From: Clostridia bacterium
Lineage (GTDB): Bacteria; Bacillota; Clostridia; Oscillospirales; CAG-272
Assembly (NCBI GenBank): GCA_017631215.1
Contig: JAGBTR010000272.1
Location: 1-6,895, forward strand
DNA length: 6,895 nucleotides
Direction of reading: 5' to 3'
In this document: in pieces, positions 1 through 5,623 of the stretch
How positions within the stretch are numbered: the first letter of the stretch is position 1
Layout: the number at the start of each line of letters is the position of its first letter
Position numbers and translations under genes: made by a program
The notes under the pieces: generated by a model
What the model was told of the DNA's origin: nothing
The model's input: the letters and a program-made list of their open reading frames with translations, nothing else
Databases searched by the model: none

Positions 1-156
1 CGCGCATCGGCTGCAGCCAATGGGCTGCTCCAGATCGGAGATCACGATCTCCGCATCCCCAAAGAGGCGATATTTTCCCGCATCAAGCAGGCGGACGTAT
101 CGTCCGTTTTTGAACAAAAAGCCCTTCTGTGTTTCGTTAATGATAACCTTTTTCAT
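1..156 (-). CDS. Slipin / SPFH (band 7) family protein, N-terminal fragment, runs off the window
   Basis: Only the first 52 residues are present, beginning MKKVIINETQKGFLFKNGRY. The pattern of a short beta strand, then GFLFKNGRYVRLLDAGKYRLFGDAEI and an 'EQP' turn matches my memory of the N-terminus of slipin-type SPFH proteins, membrane-associated scaffold proteins related to stomatin. The SPFH domain itself would lie beyond the window. The ATG at 156 is supported by a strong Shine-Dalgarno AAAGGAGG (complement of 167-174) ten bases upstream. The gene follows an unusually long structured leader (157 to about 600) and lies downstream of two WYL regulators. Slipins of this short type are known from bacterial RNA-repair clusters with RtcB ligase and the Ro60 homologue Rsr, which is why the leader is of interest. 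The family call is fairly good. The role is inferred from context, and no catalytic residues can be judged from the fragment. Confidence 0.7.
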   Translation of the reverse strand, partial: MKKVIINETQKGFLFKNGRYVRLLDAGKYRLFGDAEIVISDLEQPIGCSRCA

Positions 157-203
157 TGTATGTTTTCCTCCTTTAAGGTAATGATGTCGTTCCGCGACGG
201 TTC

Positions 204-315
204 TGCAAAAGCAGCGGCTGATGGCTTCAGTGCCTCCTGCGCGGCGCGGAAGGATGTCCTTTGGCACCGCTGGGGAATACACGGTATCCGCCCTCAGGCA
301 GGGCTTGCTTTTGCA
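204..315 (-). ncRNA. Second structured RNA domain in the slipin leader, closed by a perfect 10-bp helix
   Basis: On the minus strand TGCAAAAGCA (complement of 306-315) pairs perfectly with TGCTTTTGCA (complement of 204-213), enclosing 92 nt. Inside, in transcript order, are a hairpin GCCC/GGGC with a 7-nt loop at 290-304, an immediately adjacent hairpin at 274-289 (six pairs with one bulged base), and a helix pairing 263-267 with 230-234 (GTGCC/GGCAC, extendable by a wobble and one more pair). That helix encloses a small AAGGA/TCCTT hairpin at 250-261. The nested, non-conflicting helices suggest selection for structure rather than chance. I do not recognise the family. It could be a second Y RNA-like molecule, a cis-regulatory element for slipin, or a coincidence of GC-rich sequence. 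Confidence 0.3.
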
Positions 316-404
316 TTGCTCCGACAAGCGGGCGGGCCCGTCTGTCCTTGCTGAACAGTCACGGTCGTTAGGCTTGAAAAAACCTTCTTTTTTTCGAACG
401 GAAA

Positions 405-573
405 CGTCCGGTTCTAAGAGTCCCGAAGGACAACACCGATCCACCGGCGATACGCCTTTCGGCGCACGGCGGGATTCGAACCCGCGAATAGAGAGCTTTA
501 CAGGCTCAAGACGCAATCATTCTTCTGGCATACACGTTGGAATCTCCTTGTGCACCGCGGTGAAGGATGGACG
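405..573 (-). ncRNA. tRNA-like structured RNA, candidate bacterial Y RNA (YrlA-like)
   Basis: Minus-strand structure: a perfect T-arm GCGGG-TTCGAAT-CCCGC (469-485) with the hallmark T-loop. Seven nucleotides before it is a GAGC/GCTC hairpin (493-507) whose 7-nt loop CTGTAAA has the T33 and purine-37 pattern of an anticodon loop (apparent anticodon GTA). Both sit inside an 8-bp acceptor-like helix, CGGTGCAC (550-557) with GTGCGCCG (460-467). That helix continues without a gap on the 5' side into ATCC-[TTC bulge]-ACCG (558-568), pairing with CGGTGGAT (439-446), and then CGTCC (569-573) pairing with GGACG (405-409). A UUCG-capped hairpin lies at 420-431. It is not a functional tRNA: the space for the D-arm is 42 nt, no D-arm is seen, and the helix continues past the acceptor end. 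A tRNA mimic on a bulged stem is the architecture of bacterial Y RNAs, which bind Rsr (Ro60). A decayed tRNA is the main alternative. Confidence 0.45.
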
Positions 574-583
574 CAAACACTCG

Positions 584-602
584 CTTGAAGTAATCTTGCA
601 AG
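584..602. promoter_or_regulatory. Possible regulator site: CTTGAAG and CTTGCAAG one helical turn apart at the predicted start site
   Basis: Two similar elements, CTTGAAG (584-590) and the palindrome CTTGCAAG (595-602), start 11 bp apart and straddle the predicted transcription start of the leader RNA. The spacing of about one helical turn is what a dimeric regulator would need, and two WYL regulators are encoded immediately upstream. This is pattern-based only; short repeats of this size can arise by chance. Confidence 0.2.
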
Positions 603-605
603 CAT

Positions 606-634
606 ATTTTACCAACATCTTCGCCGTTTTTCAC
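606..634 (-). promoter_or_regulatory. Predicted sigma-A type promoter for the leader RNA and slipin
   Basis: On the minus strand the -10 is TAAAAT (606-611), preceded by TG one base away (extended -10, TGG). A 17-nt spacer leads to the -35-like GTGAAA (629-634, four of six matches to TTGACA). Transcription would start near 599, giving a leader of about 440 nt. The promoter sits between the terminator of the WYL operon and the structured leader, which fits independent expression. Phased A-tracts lie just upstream and could add UP-element or bending effects. Confidence 0.5.
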
Positions 635-663
635 GGAAAAAAAGCTGCGAAAAGCCTCAAAAA

Positions 664-696
664 CGCGTTTTTTTCGGTTTTTTTCGGTTTTTTCGA
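664..696. repeat. Phased A-tract repeat, T6-7CGG units with 10-bp period
   Basis: Three T-runs (7, 7 and 6 bases) start at exactly 668, 678 and 688, separated by CGG, so as A-tracts they recur every 10 bp. A further run of six on the opposite strand begins at 698, inside the terminator tail. A-tracts in phase with the helix bend DNA. They lie about 35-60 bp upstream of the predicted -35 of the leader RNA promoter. Confidence 0.6.
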
Positions 697-697
697 C

Positions 698-731
698 AAA
701 AAAGGACAGAGATCTCTTGTCTCTGTCCTTT
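698..731 (-). terminator. Intrinsic terminator of the WYL regulator operon
   Basis: A perfect 12-bp stem pairs AAAGGACAGAGA (701-712) with its complement at 720-731 around a 7-nt loop. On the minus strand it is followed by six T residues (complement of 698-703). It begins about 30 bases after the TAG stop of the second WYL gene, so it should end the regulator transcript before the leader RNA promoter. Confidence 0.85.
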
Positions 732-761
732 GCGTATGTGTTTTTGGGAGATGGCGAGCGT

Positions 762-1673
762 CTATCGCAGCGCGCGTTTTCTCTGCGCGATCAGCTTATC
801 GCACACAGCGCGGCGAAGCGAGGCAGACTCCAGCACCTCGACCATCGGGCCGAAGGATAGCACGCGGATCACCAGCTCGGGCTCATCGTCGTGCGCGTAT
901 TTGATCTGCAACAGATAGGTATTTTCGTCCAGCCGCTCTGCCTGCTTCTCAAAATGCGCGAAATGGAGCATCACGCGCTCCAGCGCATTTCGCTCGTCGA
1001 CCACCCGCAGTGTGGCCGTATCGTACTGTGTTTCCCGCTCCTCGCCCACCAGTATTTTCTCGCCCAGATAATGCGTGCAGCGTTGGATCTTGGCCAGATT
1101 GACCGTCGCCACCGAGCGCCAGCCGGCGGTCACAACGCGGAATTTATCATCCTTTTCCGAATACTCCAGCCTCACGGGGCGGCATCGGACAAACATCGTA
1201 TTTCCCTTGCGGTTGACCATTTCAAATTTGATCTGCGAGTGCCGCTTGATCGCGGTCAGGATGACGCGGAATTGCCGAATATACTCCTCATCCTCAAACG
1301 GATCGCCGTCGCTGTATTGGTCGTAGACGTAATAATCCTCCGGCGTGAACAGCGGATCGACGCCGTCAAGCCCCGTCAGCGACACGCCGAACAGCTTGAT
1401 GCGGGGATCGAGCGAGATGGCCTTGAGCCATTGCTTTTGCAGTGTCGTCAGCGGCATCGTCGGACGGTGCGTCAGTGCCGTCGTCATATCCGCATGCACG
1501 AGCTGCCATTTTTCGCTTTTCAGCGAGGGCAAAATGGTCAGCGCACTCTCACCGAAGGCTCGCTCGGTAACGATGCTTTGCAGCTCGCGCTCGGAATGCT
1601 CACCGTCGAGAATGCGAGCAATGATGGCCGCGACGGTATTATAGTACGCAGAATACAGCTCACTGAATATCAT
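762..1673 (-). CDS. WYL-domain regulatory protein, second of the pair, without a clear DNA-binding domain
   Basis: A 303-residue protein. Residues about 75-96 (LTTLQKQWLKAISLDPRIKLF) are the linker typical of this WYL subfamily. The WYL beta-barrel spans roughly 135-200 (QIKFEMVNRKG, FRVVTAGWRSVATVNLAKI), followed by a C-terminal extension (WCX-like) around 215-295 with VLSFGPMVEVLES. WYL domains are known sensors of nucleic acid or nucleotide ligands in bacterial regulators. No convincing winged helix is visible in the first 75 residues, unlike the upstream partner, which suggests the two act as a hetero-complex in the style of PafB/PafC. The ATG overlaps the partner's TGA (ATGA, 1670-1673) and has a strong AGGAGGTGG site inside the partner gene, so translation is probably coupled. 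The stop is TAG and the gene ends just before an intrinsic terminator. Family call firm; ligand and target unknown. Confidence 0.85.
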   Translation of the reverse strand: MIFSELYSAYYNTVAAIIARILDGEHSERELQSIVTERAFGESALTILPSLKSEKWQLVHADMTTALTHRPTMPLTTLQKQWLKAISLDPRIKLFGVSLTGLDGVDPLFTPEDYYVYDQYSDGDPFEDEEYIRQFRVILTAIKRHSQIKFEMVNRKGNTMFVRCRPVRLEYSEKDDKFRVVTAGWRSVATVNLAKIQRCTHYLGEKILVGEERETQYDTATLRVVDERNALERVMLHFAHFEKQAERLDENTYLLQIKYAHDDEPELVIRVLSFGPMVEVLESASLRRAVCDKLIAQRKRALR

Positions 1674-2929
1674 CGCTCCACCTCCTCGTCAATGCCATAC
1701 ATCCGATACATCTGCGCCAGATCGCGCTTGAAGCGACGCTCGATCTCGCGATTCGACCAATGCATCTCAACGATACGGCAGATGAACGTCCTCACCCACG
1801 GGATCAGCTCGCTCGAGTCGTAAACGTCCGCCGAAAAGCGGTAGGTATGCTCGTCCAGCCGCTCTACCCTTCCGATGCGCTTCTCTCTTTCCAGACGCCG
1901 AACGATATAATCCTCATAGTCCTCGACCTTGACCGTAAAATCCACGTGCTCAAGGTTTGGCTCGCGCCAGCCGTTGCGCGTAATGCCGACGCCCCACATA
2001 TACTTTTGCATACGGTCAAGCTCCGCGCGAAGCTCTTCAAAGCGGGGCGTGACCTCCTCGAGCGTCACGTCGGAAAGATAATCCACGCGATAGGACTGAA
2101 AATGATTGTATTCCGGCAAATACGCGATCAAATGCTGTCTGCCGCTCTGCACGCTGATCAAAACGCGCAGCGGAATGAGGCGGTGTCGCTGCGGCGTCTC
2201 CCGTCGGCGGCTGACGTTGGTGGCGGTCACGACGCGCATCTCGCGCATCGCACGAAACAGCGCTGCCAGCACGCCGCTGTCGATCGCCCCCGTCATATAG
2301 TGATGCTTAAAGGTAAAGACGTCGCTGCTCTTCTCCTGCTTATCCAGTATGTAGGAGCCGATCACACCGCAGGGCGCGGCCTCCGAAAAATAGTGCAGAA
2401 CCTCGTCAAGCGCCAAAAGATCGGGGCTTTCGGCTCGGCGATAGTACATTTTCCGCCCGTCCCGCTCTGCCTCAAGGATACCTGCCTCGCAGTATTCCTT
2501 CAGCTTTTTTCGCACGGTGGATTCATCGAACATCATCGGTCCCTCAAAGCCTGCCAGATACCTCTCATCGATTTCTTGAACAAGCTCCGCAACCGTTCGA
2601 CGCACCGACGGCTCGTGGAGGATATCGAAGAGGATAAAATGCAGCGTCACGTCACCGTCGGTAAAGCTCTTGGTCTTCCACGCCTTGAAAAACGGGTTGT
2701 GACCGACGGCGCGGCTGTCGATGGAAATGAACACGTTCTTGCCCTCGGCCGTACGGACAAAGCGCATATGATCCCCCAGCCAGCTTTCCATACGCCGCCG
2801 CTCGTCGTCGTATGAGCGCGCGCTTTTCTTGTCGTAATCCTCGCGACTCTTAAAGCCATACACGTAAAACTCGCGCATATAAGCGCGGATACGCTCAAAA
2901 TTCTTGACCAGCTCACTGTAATTGGACAT
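1670..2929 (-). CDS. WYL-domain transcriptional regulator with winged helix, first of the pair
   Basis: With the ATG at 2929 the protein is 419 residues. A GTG at 2938 would add three; I prefer the ATG because the predicted transcription start near 2949 leaves a sensible short leader and AAGGG lies about 11 bases upstream. Roughly residues 97-165 form a winged helix (TVAELVQEIDERY, DESTVRKKLKEYCEAGILEAE, then a basic MYYRR wing). The WYL domain follows at about 220-292, with a clear core ISVQSGRQHLIAYLPEYNHFQSYRVDYLSDV. A C-terminal alpha/beta extension covers about 320-415. Such proteins are transcription factors whose WYL domain senses a nucleic acid or nucleotide-like ligand. It is co-transcribed with the second WYL gene through a 4-base overlap. 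The tandem arrangement and adjacent structured RNA/slipin unit suggest that it controls that unit, but this is inference. Confidence 0.88.
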   Translation of the reverse strand: MSNYSELVKNFERIRAYMREFYVYGFKSREDYDKKSARSYDDERRRMESWLGDHMRFVRTAEGKNVFISIDSRAVGHNPFFKAWKTKSFTDGDVTLHFILFDILHEPSVRRTVAELVQEIDERYLAGFEGPMMFDESTVRKKLKEYCEAGILEAERDGRKMYYRRAESPDLLALDEVLHYFSEAAPCGVIGSYILDKQEKSSDVFTFKHHYMTGAIDSGVLAALFRAMREMRVVTATNVSRRRETPQRHRLIPLRVLISVQSGRQHLIAYLPEYNHFQSYRVDYLSDVTLEEVTPRFEELRAELDRMQKYMWGVGITRNGWREPNLEHVDFTVKVEDYEDYIVRRLEREKRIGRVERLDEHTYRFSADVYDSSELIPWVRTFICRIVEMHWSNREIERRFKRDLAQMYRMYGIDEEVER

Positions 2930-2955
2930 ATGCCTCACCGTCCCTTCTTTTCTTT

Positions 2956-2984
2956 AGTATATCATAAAAGCCGACCGACTGCAA
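2956..2984 (-). promoter_or_regulatory. Predicted promoter of the WYL regulator operon
   Basis: The minus-strand -10 is TATACT (2956-2961) with an extended TG motif (TGA just upstream). A 17-nt spacer leads to TTGCAG (2979-2984), a weak -35. The start site would be near 2949, only about 20 bases before the ATG at 2929. It sits immediately beyond the hairpin that follows the GH2 gene. Confidence 0.6.
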
Positions 2985-3003
2985 GCCCCTTTTTCGGCAT
3001 AGC

Positions 3004-3038
3004 AAACGCCGCGCCCCCGAGGTGGAGACGCGGCGTTT
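3004..3038. terminator. GC-rich hairpin after the GH2 gene, probable terminator
   Basis: A 10-bp perfect stem, AAACGCCGCG (3004-3013) with CGCGGCGTTT (3029-3038), encloses a 15-nt loop and starts six bases after the GH2 stop codon. On the minus strand the T-run is only three bases, which is weak. On the plus strand the stem is followed by T5-A-T4, a better terminator, although no plus-strand gene is seen. It likely insulates the GH2 gene from the WYL promoter. Confidence 0.6.
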
Positions 3039-3043
3039 TTATT

Positions 3044-5314
3044 TTACATCTGCTTGGGCTTTTTGATGCGGTTGAGCTTTTTGTTCATCTTAAGCAGCTC
3101 TTCCTTGGTGAAGCTGATGTTCAGCATACCCATCATGCTCGTCAGACGAAGCACGGTGAAGCCGCCCATCATTGCCATCAGACCGCCGTCTGCCTTGAGG
3201 TCGACCTCAAAGCCGCCGCCCTTCTTCTCTCCCTTGGCCTTGCCCTTCTTGTTGGCATCCATCTTCTTTTTGATCTTGAGACCAACACCGATGAACCACA
3301 GCTTGCCTCTCTTGGACTTCATAATATCCGCGATCTTGTCGTTGAGCGAGTATCTGCCCTCAACCTCGACGACGTCGAACCAGTTCAGCACCGCGCCAAC
3401 CTCGCGCAACACGTAGTCCATATTCATCTCGTCGACGCGGCGGATCTTGCCCTCGTCACTAAGCTCACCCGCCTTGGCAACGATGGTGCTCTCGCCCTCG
3501 TTCTTGACGTCGAAGTAGAAGAAATGATCCTCTGCCGTCTTCTTGCCGATGCTCTCGCCGTTGACGAACAGCTCGACCTCGGGCAGATTGGAATAGACGG
3601 TCACGCGGGTCACGTCCTCGACGCGGTCGATATATCTCTTACCGCACAGATGCACGAAGGGATCGTCCGACAGCCAAGCCTTGTAAGCATAGAAGGCGTC
3701 CTTCTTGTACTTTCTGTCCATAGTGACCAGACCCTTGTGGTTCTGACCGTTCTCGCCGCCCTCGGCACGTGCATCCGCACCGAAGTCGAACATATTCCAG
3801 ACGTGCGTCGCCCAGATATACTTGCGGCTGAAGAGCTGCTTGATCAGCTCCTCGTGGTAGTACGCCTGGTACTCCTCGCTGTAATCGCCCTGCTTGGGGT
3901 CACTGGTGTGCCAGTTGAGCGCCTCGCAGCCGTACTCGCTGATACCGATCGGAATGGTGGGGTGCGTCTCGTGGAACTTATCAAACCAAGGGCCGTTCAT
4001 GCTCGTGTCGCCGCCGTACCAGCCGAAATAGTGGTTGTAGGAAACGACGTCGGGAATGAGCAGATAGGGATCGTCCATCTTGCACATCGAAACGGCGGCG
4101 ATGGTGGTCAGTCTCGTCTTGTCCATCTCGTGGACGAGATCGTTGAGGATGCGGTGGTTCTCGAGCAGATCCTCGTCCGAGCCGCCGATCGAGATCTCGT
4201 TGGAAAGACCCCAGACGACGATGGATGCGTGGTTGTAGTTCTGCGTGACCAGCTCCTTCATCTGTGAGATGGTGTTCTCACGACCGCCGGGCATATGCTT
4301 GGAGATATAGGGGATCTCCGCCCAGATGACCAGACCCTTCTCATCGCACAGATCGTAGAAATACTGATCGTGCTGATAGTGCGCAAGACGAATGGTCGTC
4401 GCACCGACCTCCATGATCAGGTCGATATCCTCGGCGTGATGCTCGGGCAGCAGCGCGTTGCCGATGCCGAGTCTGTCCTGATGGCGCGAAACGCCGCGCA
4501 GCGGATACTCCTCGCCGTTCAGAATAAAGCCGTTGTCGGGATCGATGCGGTAGGAGCGGCAGCCGAAGCGGTTGCACACGTTGTCAAGAACGGTCTCGCC
4601 CTCGACGATCTCGACCTCACAGCAATAGAGGTAGGGATCGCGGCGACCGTGCCACAGATGCACGTCCTTGATCTCGAAGGTCACCTTCGAATCGGTCGAC
4701 TCGATCTTCTGCAGCTCGTTCTCGTCCTTGTCATAGATGGCATAGACCAGCTTCTGACCGTCCGAAAGGGGCGTGGTATAGACCTCGACCTCGACGCGGG
4801 CATCCTTGCCGTCAACGGTGGGCGTGATCTTGAGCCCCGAGCCGCCGTAGTAGTCCAGATCGAAATGCGTCTTGTTGACCGCGATCAGATTGACGTCGCG
4901 GTACAGACCGCCGTAGAAGGTAAAGTCTGCCATCTGGGGATAGACCGTATCGTTTTGCGTGTTGTCCACGAGGATGGCGACCTCGGTCGCATCGGTCAGA
5001 TGCGCGGTCAGATCGACTCTCCAGGTGGAATAGCCGCCGTCGTGGTGCGCCAGCTTTTCACCGCCGACGTACACGTCAGCCGACGAGTTGGCACCGCGGA
5101 TCTCGAGATAGTAGCAATCCGCCTCGGGCAGATCTGCCTTGCGAAGCGTCTTCGCGTACAGACAAGTGCCGCGGAAATAGTCGTTGCCGCCGTCCTGACC
5201 GTCGGTTGCGTTCCAGGTGTGGGGCAGGCAGACCGTCTCGCCCTCGCGCAACGCGATATCGGTCGTGTCCTTGATAAAGAGCCAGTCCTTGTTCAGATTG
5301 ATGATGTTTCTCAC
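3044..5314 (-). CDS. Glycoside hydrolase family 2 enzyme, beta-galactosidase-like, cytoplasmic
   Basis: A 756-residue retaining glycosidase expected to cleave terminal beta-linked sugars, probably beta-galactosides. Order: N-terminal jelly-roll sugar-binding domain (about 1-150, FYGGLYRDVNLI), immunoglobulin-like domain (about 155-255), catalytic TIM barrel (about 257-550), a beta-sandwich (about 555-620) and a C-terminal Lys/Met-rich domain (about 630-756). Visible signatures are RGVSRHQD (273-280), RLAHYQHDQ (309-317), acid/base Glu373 in GLSNE, nucleophile Glu460 in GISEYG, and the substrate-wall HVWNMFDFG (504-512). There is no signal peptide, so it acts on imported substrate. The start is GTG at 5314: AAAGGAG (complement of 5323-5329) lies eight bases upstream, an in-frame TAA closes the frame just above, and no ATG fits. 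It lies downstream of a GPH sugar porter but behind a terminator and its own promoter. Exact substrate cannot be told from sequence. Confidence 0.93.
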   Translation of the reverse strand: MRNIINLNKDWLFIKDTTDIALREGETVCLPHTWNATDGQDGGNDYFRGTCLYAKTLRKADLPEADCYYLEIRGANSSADVYVGGEKLAHHDGGYSTWRVDLTAHLTDATEVAILVDNTQNDTVYPQMADFTFYGGLYRDVNLIAVNKTHFDLDYYGGSGLKITPTVDGKDARVEVEVYTTPLSDGQKLVYAIYDKDENELQKIESTDSKVTFEIKDVHLWHGRRDPYLYCCEVEIVEGETVLDNVCNRFGCRSYRIDPDNGFILNGEEYPLRGVSRHQDRLGIGNALLPEHHAEDIDLIMEVGATTIRLAHYQHDQYFYDLCDEKGLVIWAEIPYISKHMPGGRENTISQMKELVTQNYNHASIVVWGLSNEISIGGSDEDLLENHRILNDLVHEMDKTRLTTIAAVSMCKMDDPYLLIPDVVSYNHYFGWYGGDTSMNGPWFDKFHETHPTIPIGISEYGCEALNWHTSDPKQGDYSEEYQAYYHEELIKQLFSRKYIWATHVWNMFDFGADARAEGGENGQNHKGLVTMDRKYKKDAFYAYKAWLSDDPFVHLCGKRYIDRVEDVTRVTVYSNLPEVELFVNGESIGKKTAEDHFFYFDVKNEGESTIVAKAGELSDEGKIRRVDEMNMDYVLREVGAVLNWFDVVEVEGRYSLNDKIADIMKSKRGKLWFIGVGLKIKKKMDANKKGKAKGEKKGGGFEVDLKADGGLMAMMGGFTVLRLTSMMGMLNISFTKEELLKMNKKLNRIKKPKQM

Positions 5315-5322
5315 GTTCGTTT

Positions 5323-5329
5323 CTCCTTT
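5323..5329 (-). promoter_or_regulatory. Ribosome binding site that fixes the GTG start of the GH2 gene
   Basis: AAAGGAG on the minus strand lies eight bases before GTG at 5314. Because the frame upstream is closed by TAA and the next in-frame ATG is around codon 128, this site decides the start. Confidence 0.8.
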
Positions 5330-5350
5330 AATTAAGCGATCGGATGTCGA

Positions 5351-5369
5351 CGGTACTATGATAGCACCG
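5351..5369. promoter_or_regulatory. Operator-like inverted repeat over the -10 of the GH2 promoter
   Basis: A 19-bp odd-centred inverted repeat: CGGTACTAT (5351-5359), centre G, ATAGCACCG (5361-5369), with eight of nine positions complementary. It covers the minus-strand -10 TATCAT (5358-5363), which also has an extended TG motif (TGC). A repressor bound here would occlude RNA polymerase, as expected for sugar-induced control of a catabolic gene. No regulator for it is recognisable in the window. The -35 for this -10 is poor; an alternative TTGAAA with CATATT further upstream is possible. Confidence 0.5.
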
Positions 5370-5398
5370 AAATATGAATGGCATATGAAGATTTTTTC

Positions 5399-5436
5399 AA
5401 AAGATGGCGCCCGACGGATTGGGGTCGGACGCCATC
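5399..5436 (-). terminator. Intrinsic terminator after the full-length sugar porter frame
   Basis: A 13-bp stem with one G-U wobble pairs 5403-5415 with 5424-5436 around an 8-nt loop, followed on the minus strand by four T residues. It begins 13 bases after the TGA at 5450-5452, which is the stop reached if the internal TAG at 5624 is ignored. This spacing indicates that the original gene ended at the TGA. Confidence 0.75.
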
Positions 5437-5449
5437 GAAGGGTCAGGGA

Positions 5450-5623
5450 TCAAACAAGATTGTCATTGTCCTCTGCCGTGGTGACCACGAAGAGGTCGTC
5501 CGCCTCCACGTCGCGGCCAAGCGCGGAATTCATCTCGGACAGCGTCTTCTTGTCCAGATTGTAGACCACGGCAAGACCGATGAACTGCACGACGGCGCTG
5601 AACAGATACAGCGCGGCGACCAG
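5450..5623 (-). pseudogene. In-frame continuation of the sugar porter beyond an internal TAG (last helix and tail)
   Basis: Directly after the TAG the same frame stays open for 57 codons to a TGA at 5450-5452. It encodes a hydrophobic segment LVAALYLFSAVVQFIGLAVV, the usual last membrane helix of GPH transporters, followed by YNLDKKTLSEMNSALGR, the family's typical cytoplasmic tail, and an acidic end (EDNDNLV). There is no start codon or ribosome binding site suggesting independent translation. The tail is therefore either lost through a nonsense change, made by readthrough of the TAG, or split by a sequencing error. TAG is used as an ordinary stop by the WYL gene ending at 762, so general recoding of TAG is unlikely. 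Confidence 0.75.

Larger units (their letters stand above)
157..600 (-). other. Long structured leader of the slipin gene, about 440 nt with no credible ORF
   Basis: This gene-free stretch separates the promoter at 606-634 from the slipin start codon. It holds two independently foldable blocks, each annotated separately: a tRNA-like domain inside 405-573 and a multi-branched domain at 204-315. Between them lies an A-rich/T-rich hairpin at 376-395 (7-bp arms, 6-nt loop). Near the start codon is a short GTCG/CGAC hairpin at 186-198, just upstream of the ribosome binding site. No convincing second promoter is seen between the two blocks, so one primary transcript carrying both RNAs and slipin is the simplest reading; processing would be needed to release separate RNAs. 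The open frames here on the plus strand show no protein-family character. Confidence 0.5.

Noticed and set aside
376..395. Terminator at the end of the tRNA-like RNA
   Set aside because: The A7/T6 hairpin is AT-only and is not followed by a T-run after a GC-rich stem; it may be a weak processing or pause site but cannot be called a terminator.
460..557. A functional tRNA gene (tRNA-Tyr, anticodon GTA) on the minus strand
   Set aside because: The T-arm and anticodon-like loop are good, but the D-arm region is 42 nt with no D-arm, bacterial tRNA-Tyr should have a long variable arm, one extra base separates T-stem and acceptor, no CCA or discriminator pattern follows, and the acceptor helix is prolonged by further pairing.
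538..570. T-box riboswitch, suggested by GGTG and CCGCGG near the tRNA-like element
   Set aside because: The conserved T-box sequence and antiterminator are absent and the downstream gene is not an aminoacyl-tRNA synthetase or amino acid gene.
221..904. 227-residue open frame on the plus strand
   Set aside because: It runs through the structured leader, the terminator and antisense into the WYL gene; composition is Arg/Ser-rich with no family character and no ribosome binding site.
891..2815. Plus-strand frames opposite the two WYL genes (310 and 351 residues)
   Set aside because: Shadows of well-supported minus-strand genes that have ribosome binding sites, ATGA coupling and a terminator.
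2930..4267. 445-residue open frame on the plus strand opposite the GH2 gene
   Set aside because: Low-complexity Leu/Val/His-rich product typical of the antisense of a GC-rich gene with biased third positions; the minus strand carries a complete GH2 enzyme with catalytic motifs.
4295..5335. 346-residue open frame on the plus strand opposite the GH2 N-terminal half
   Set aside because: Same antisense artefact; Ile/Val/Leu/Asp-rich with no domain signature.
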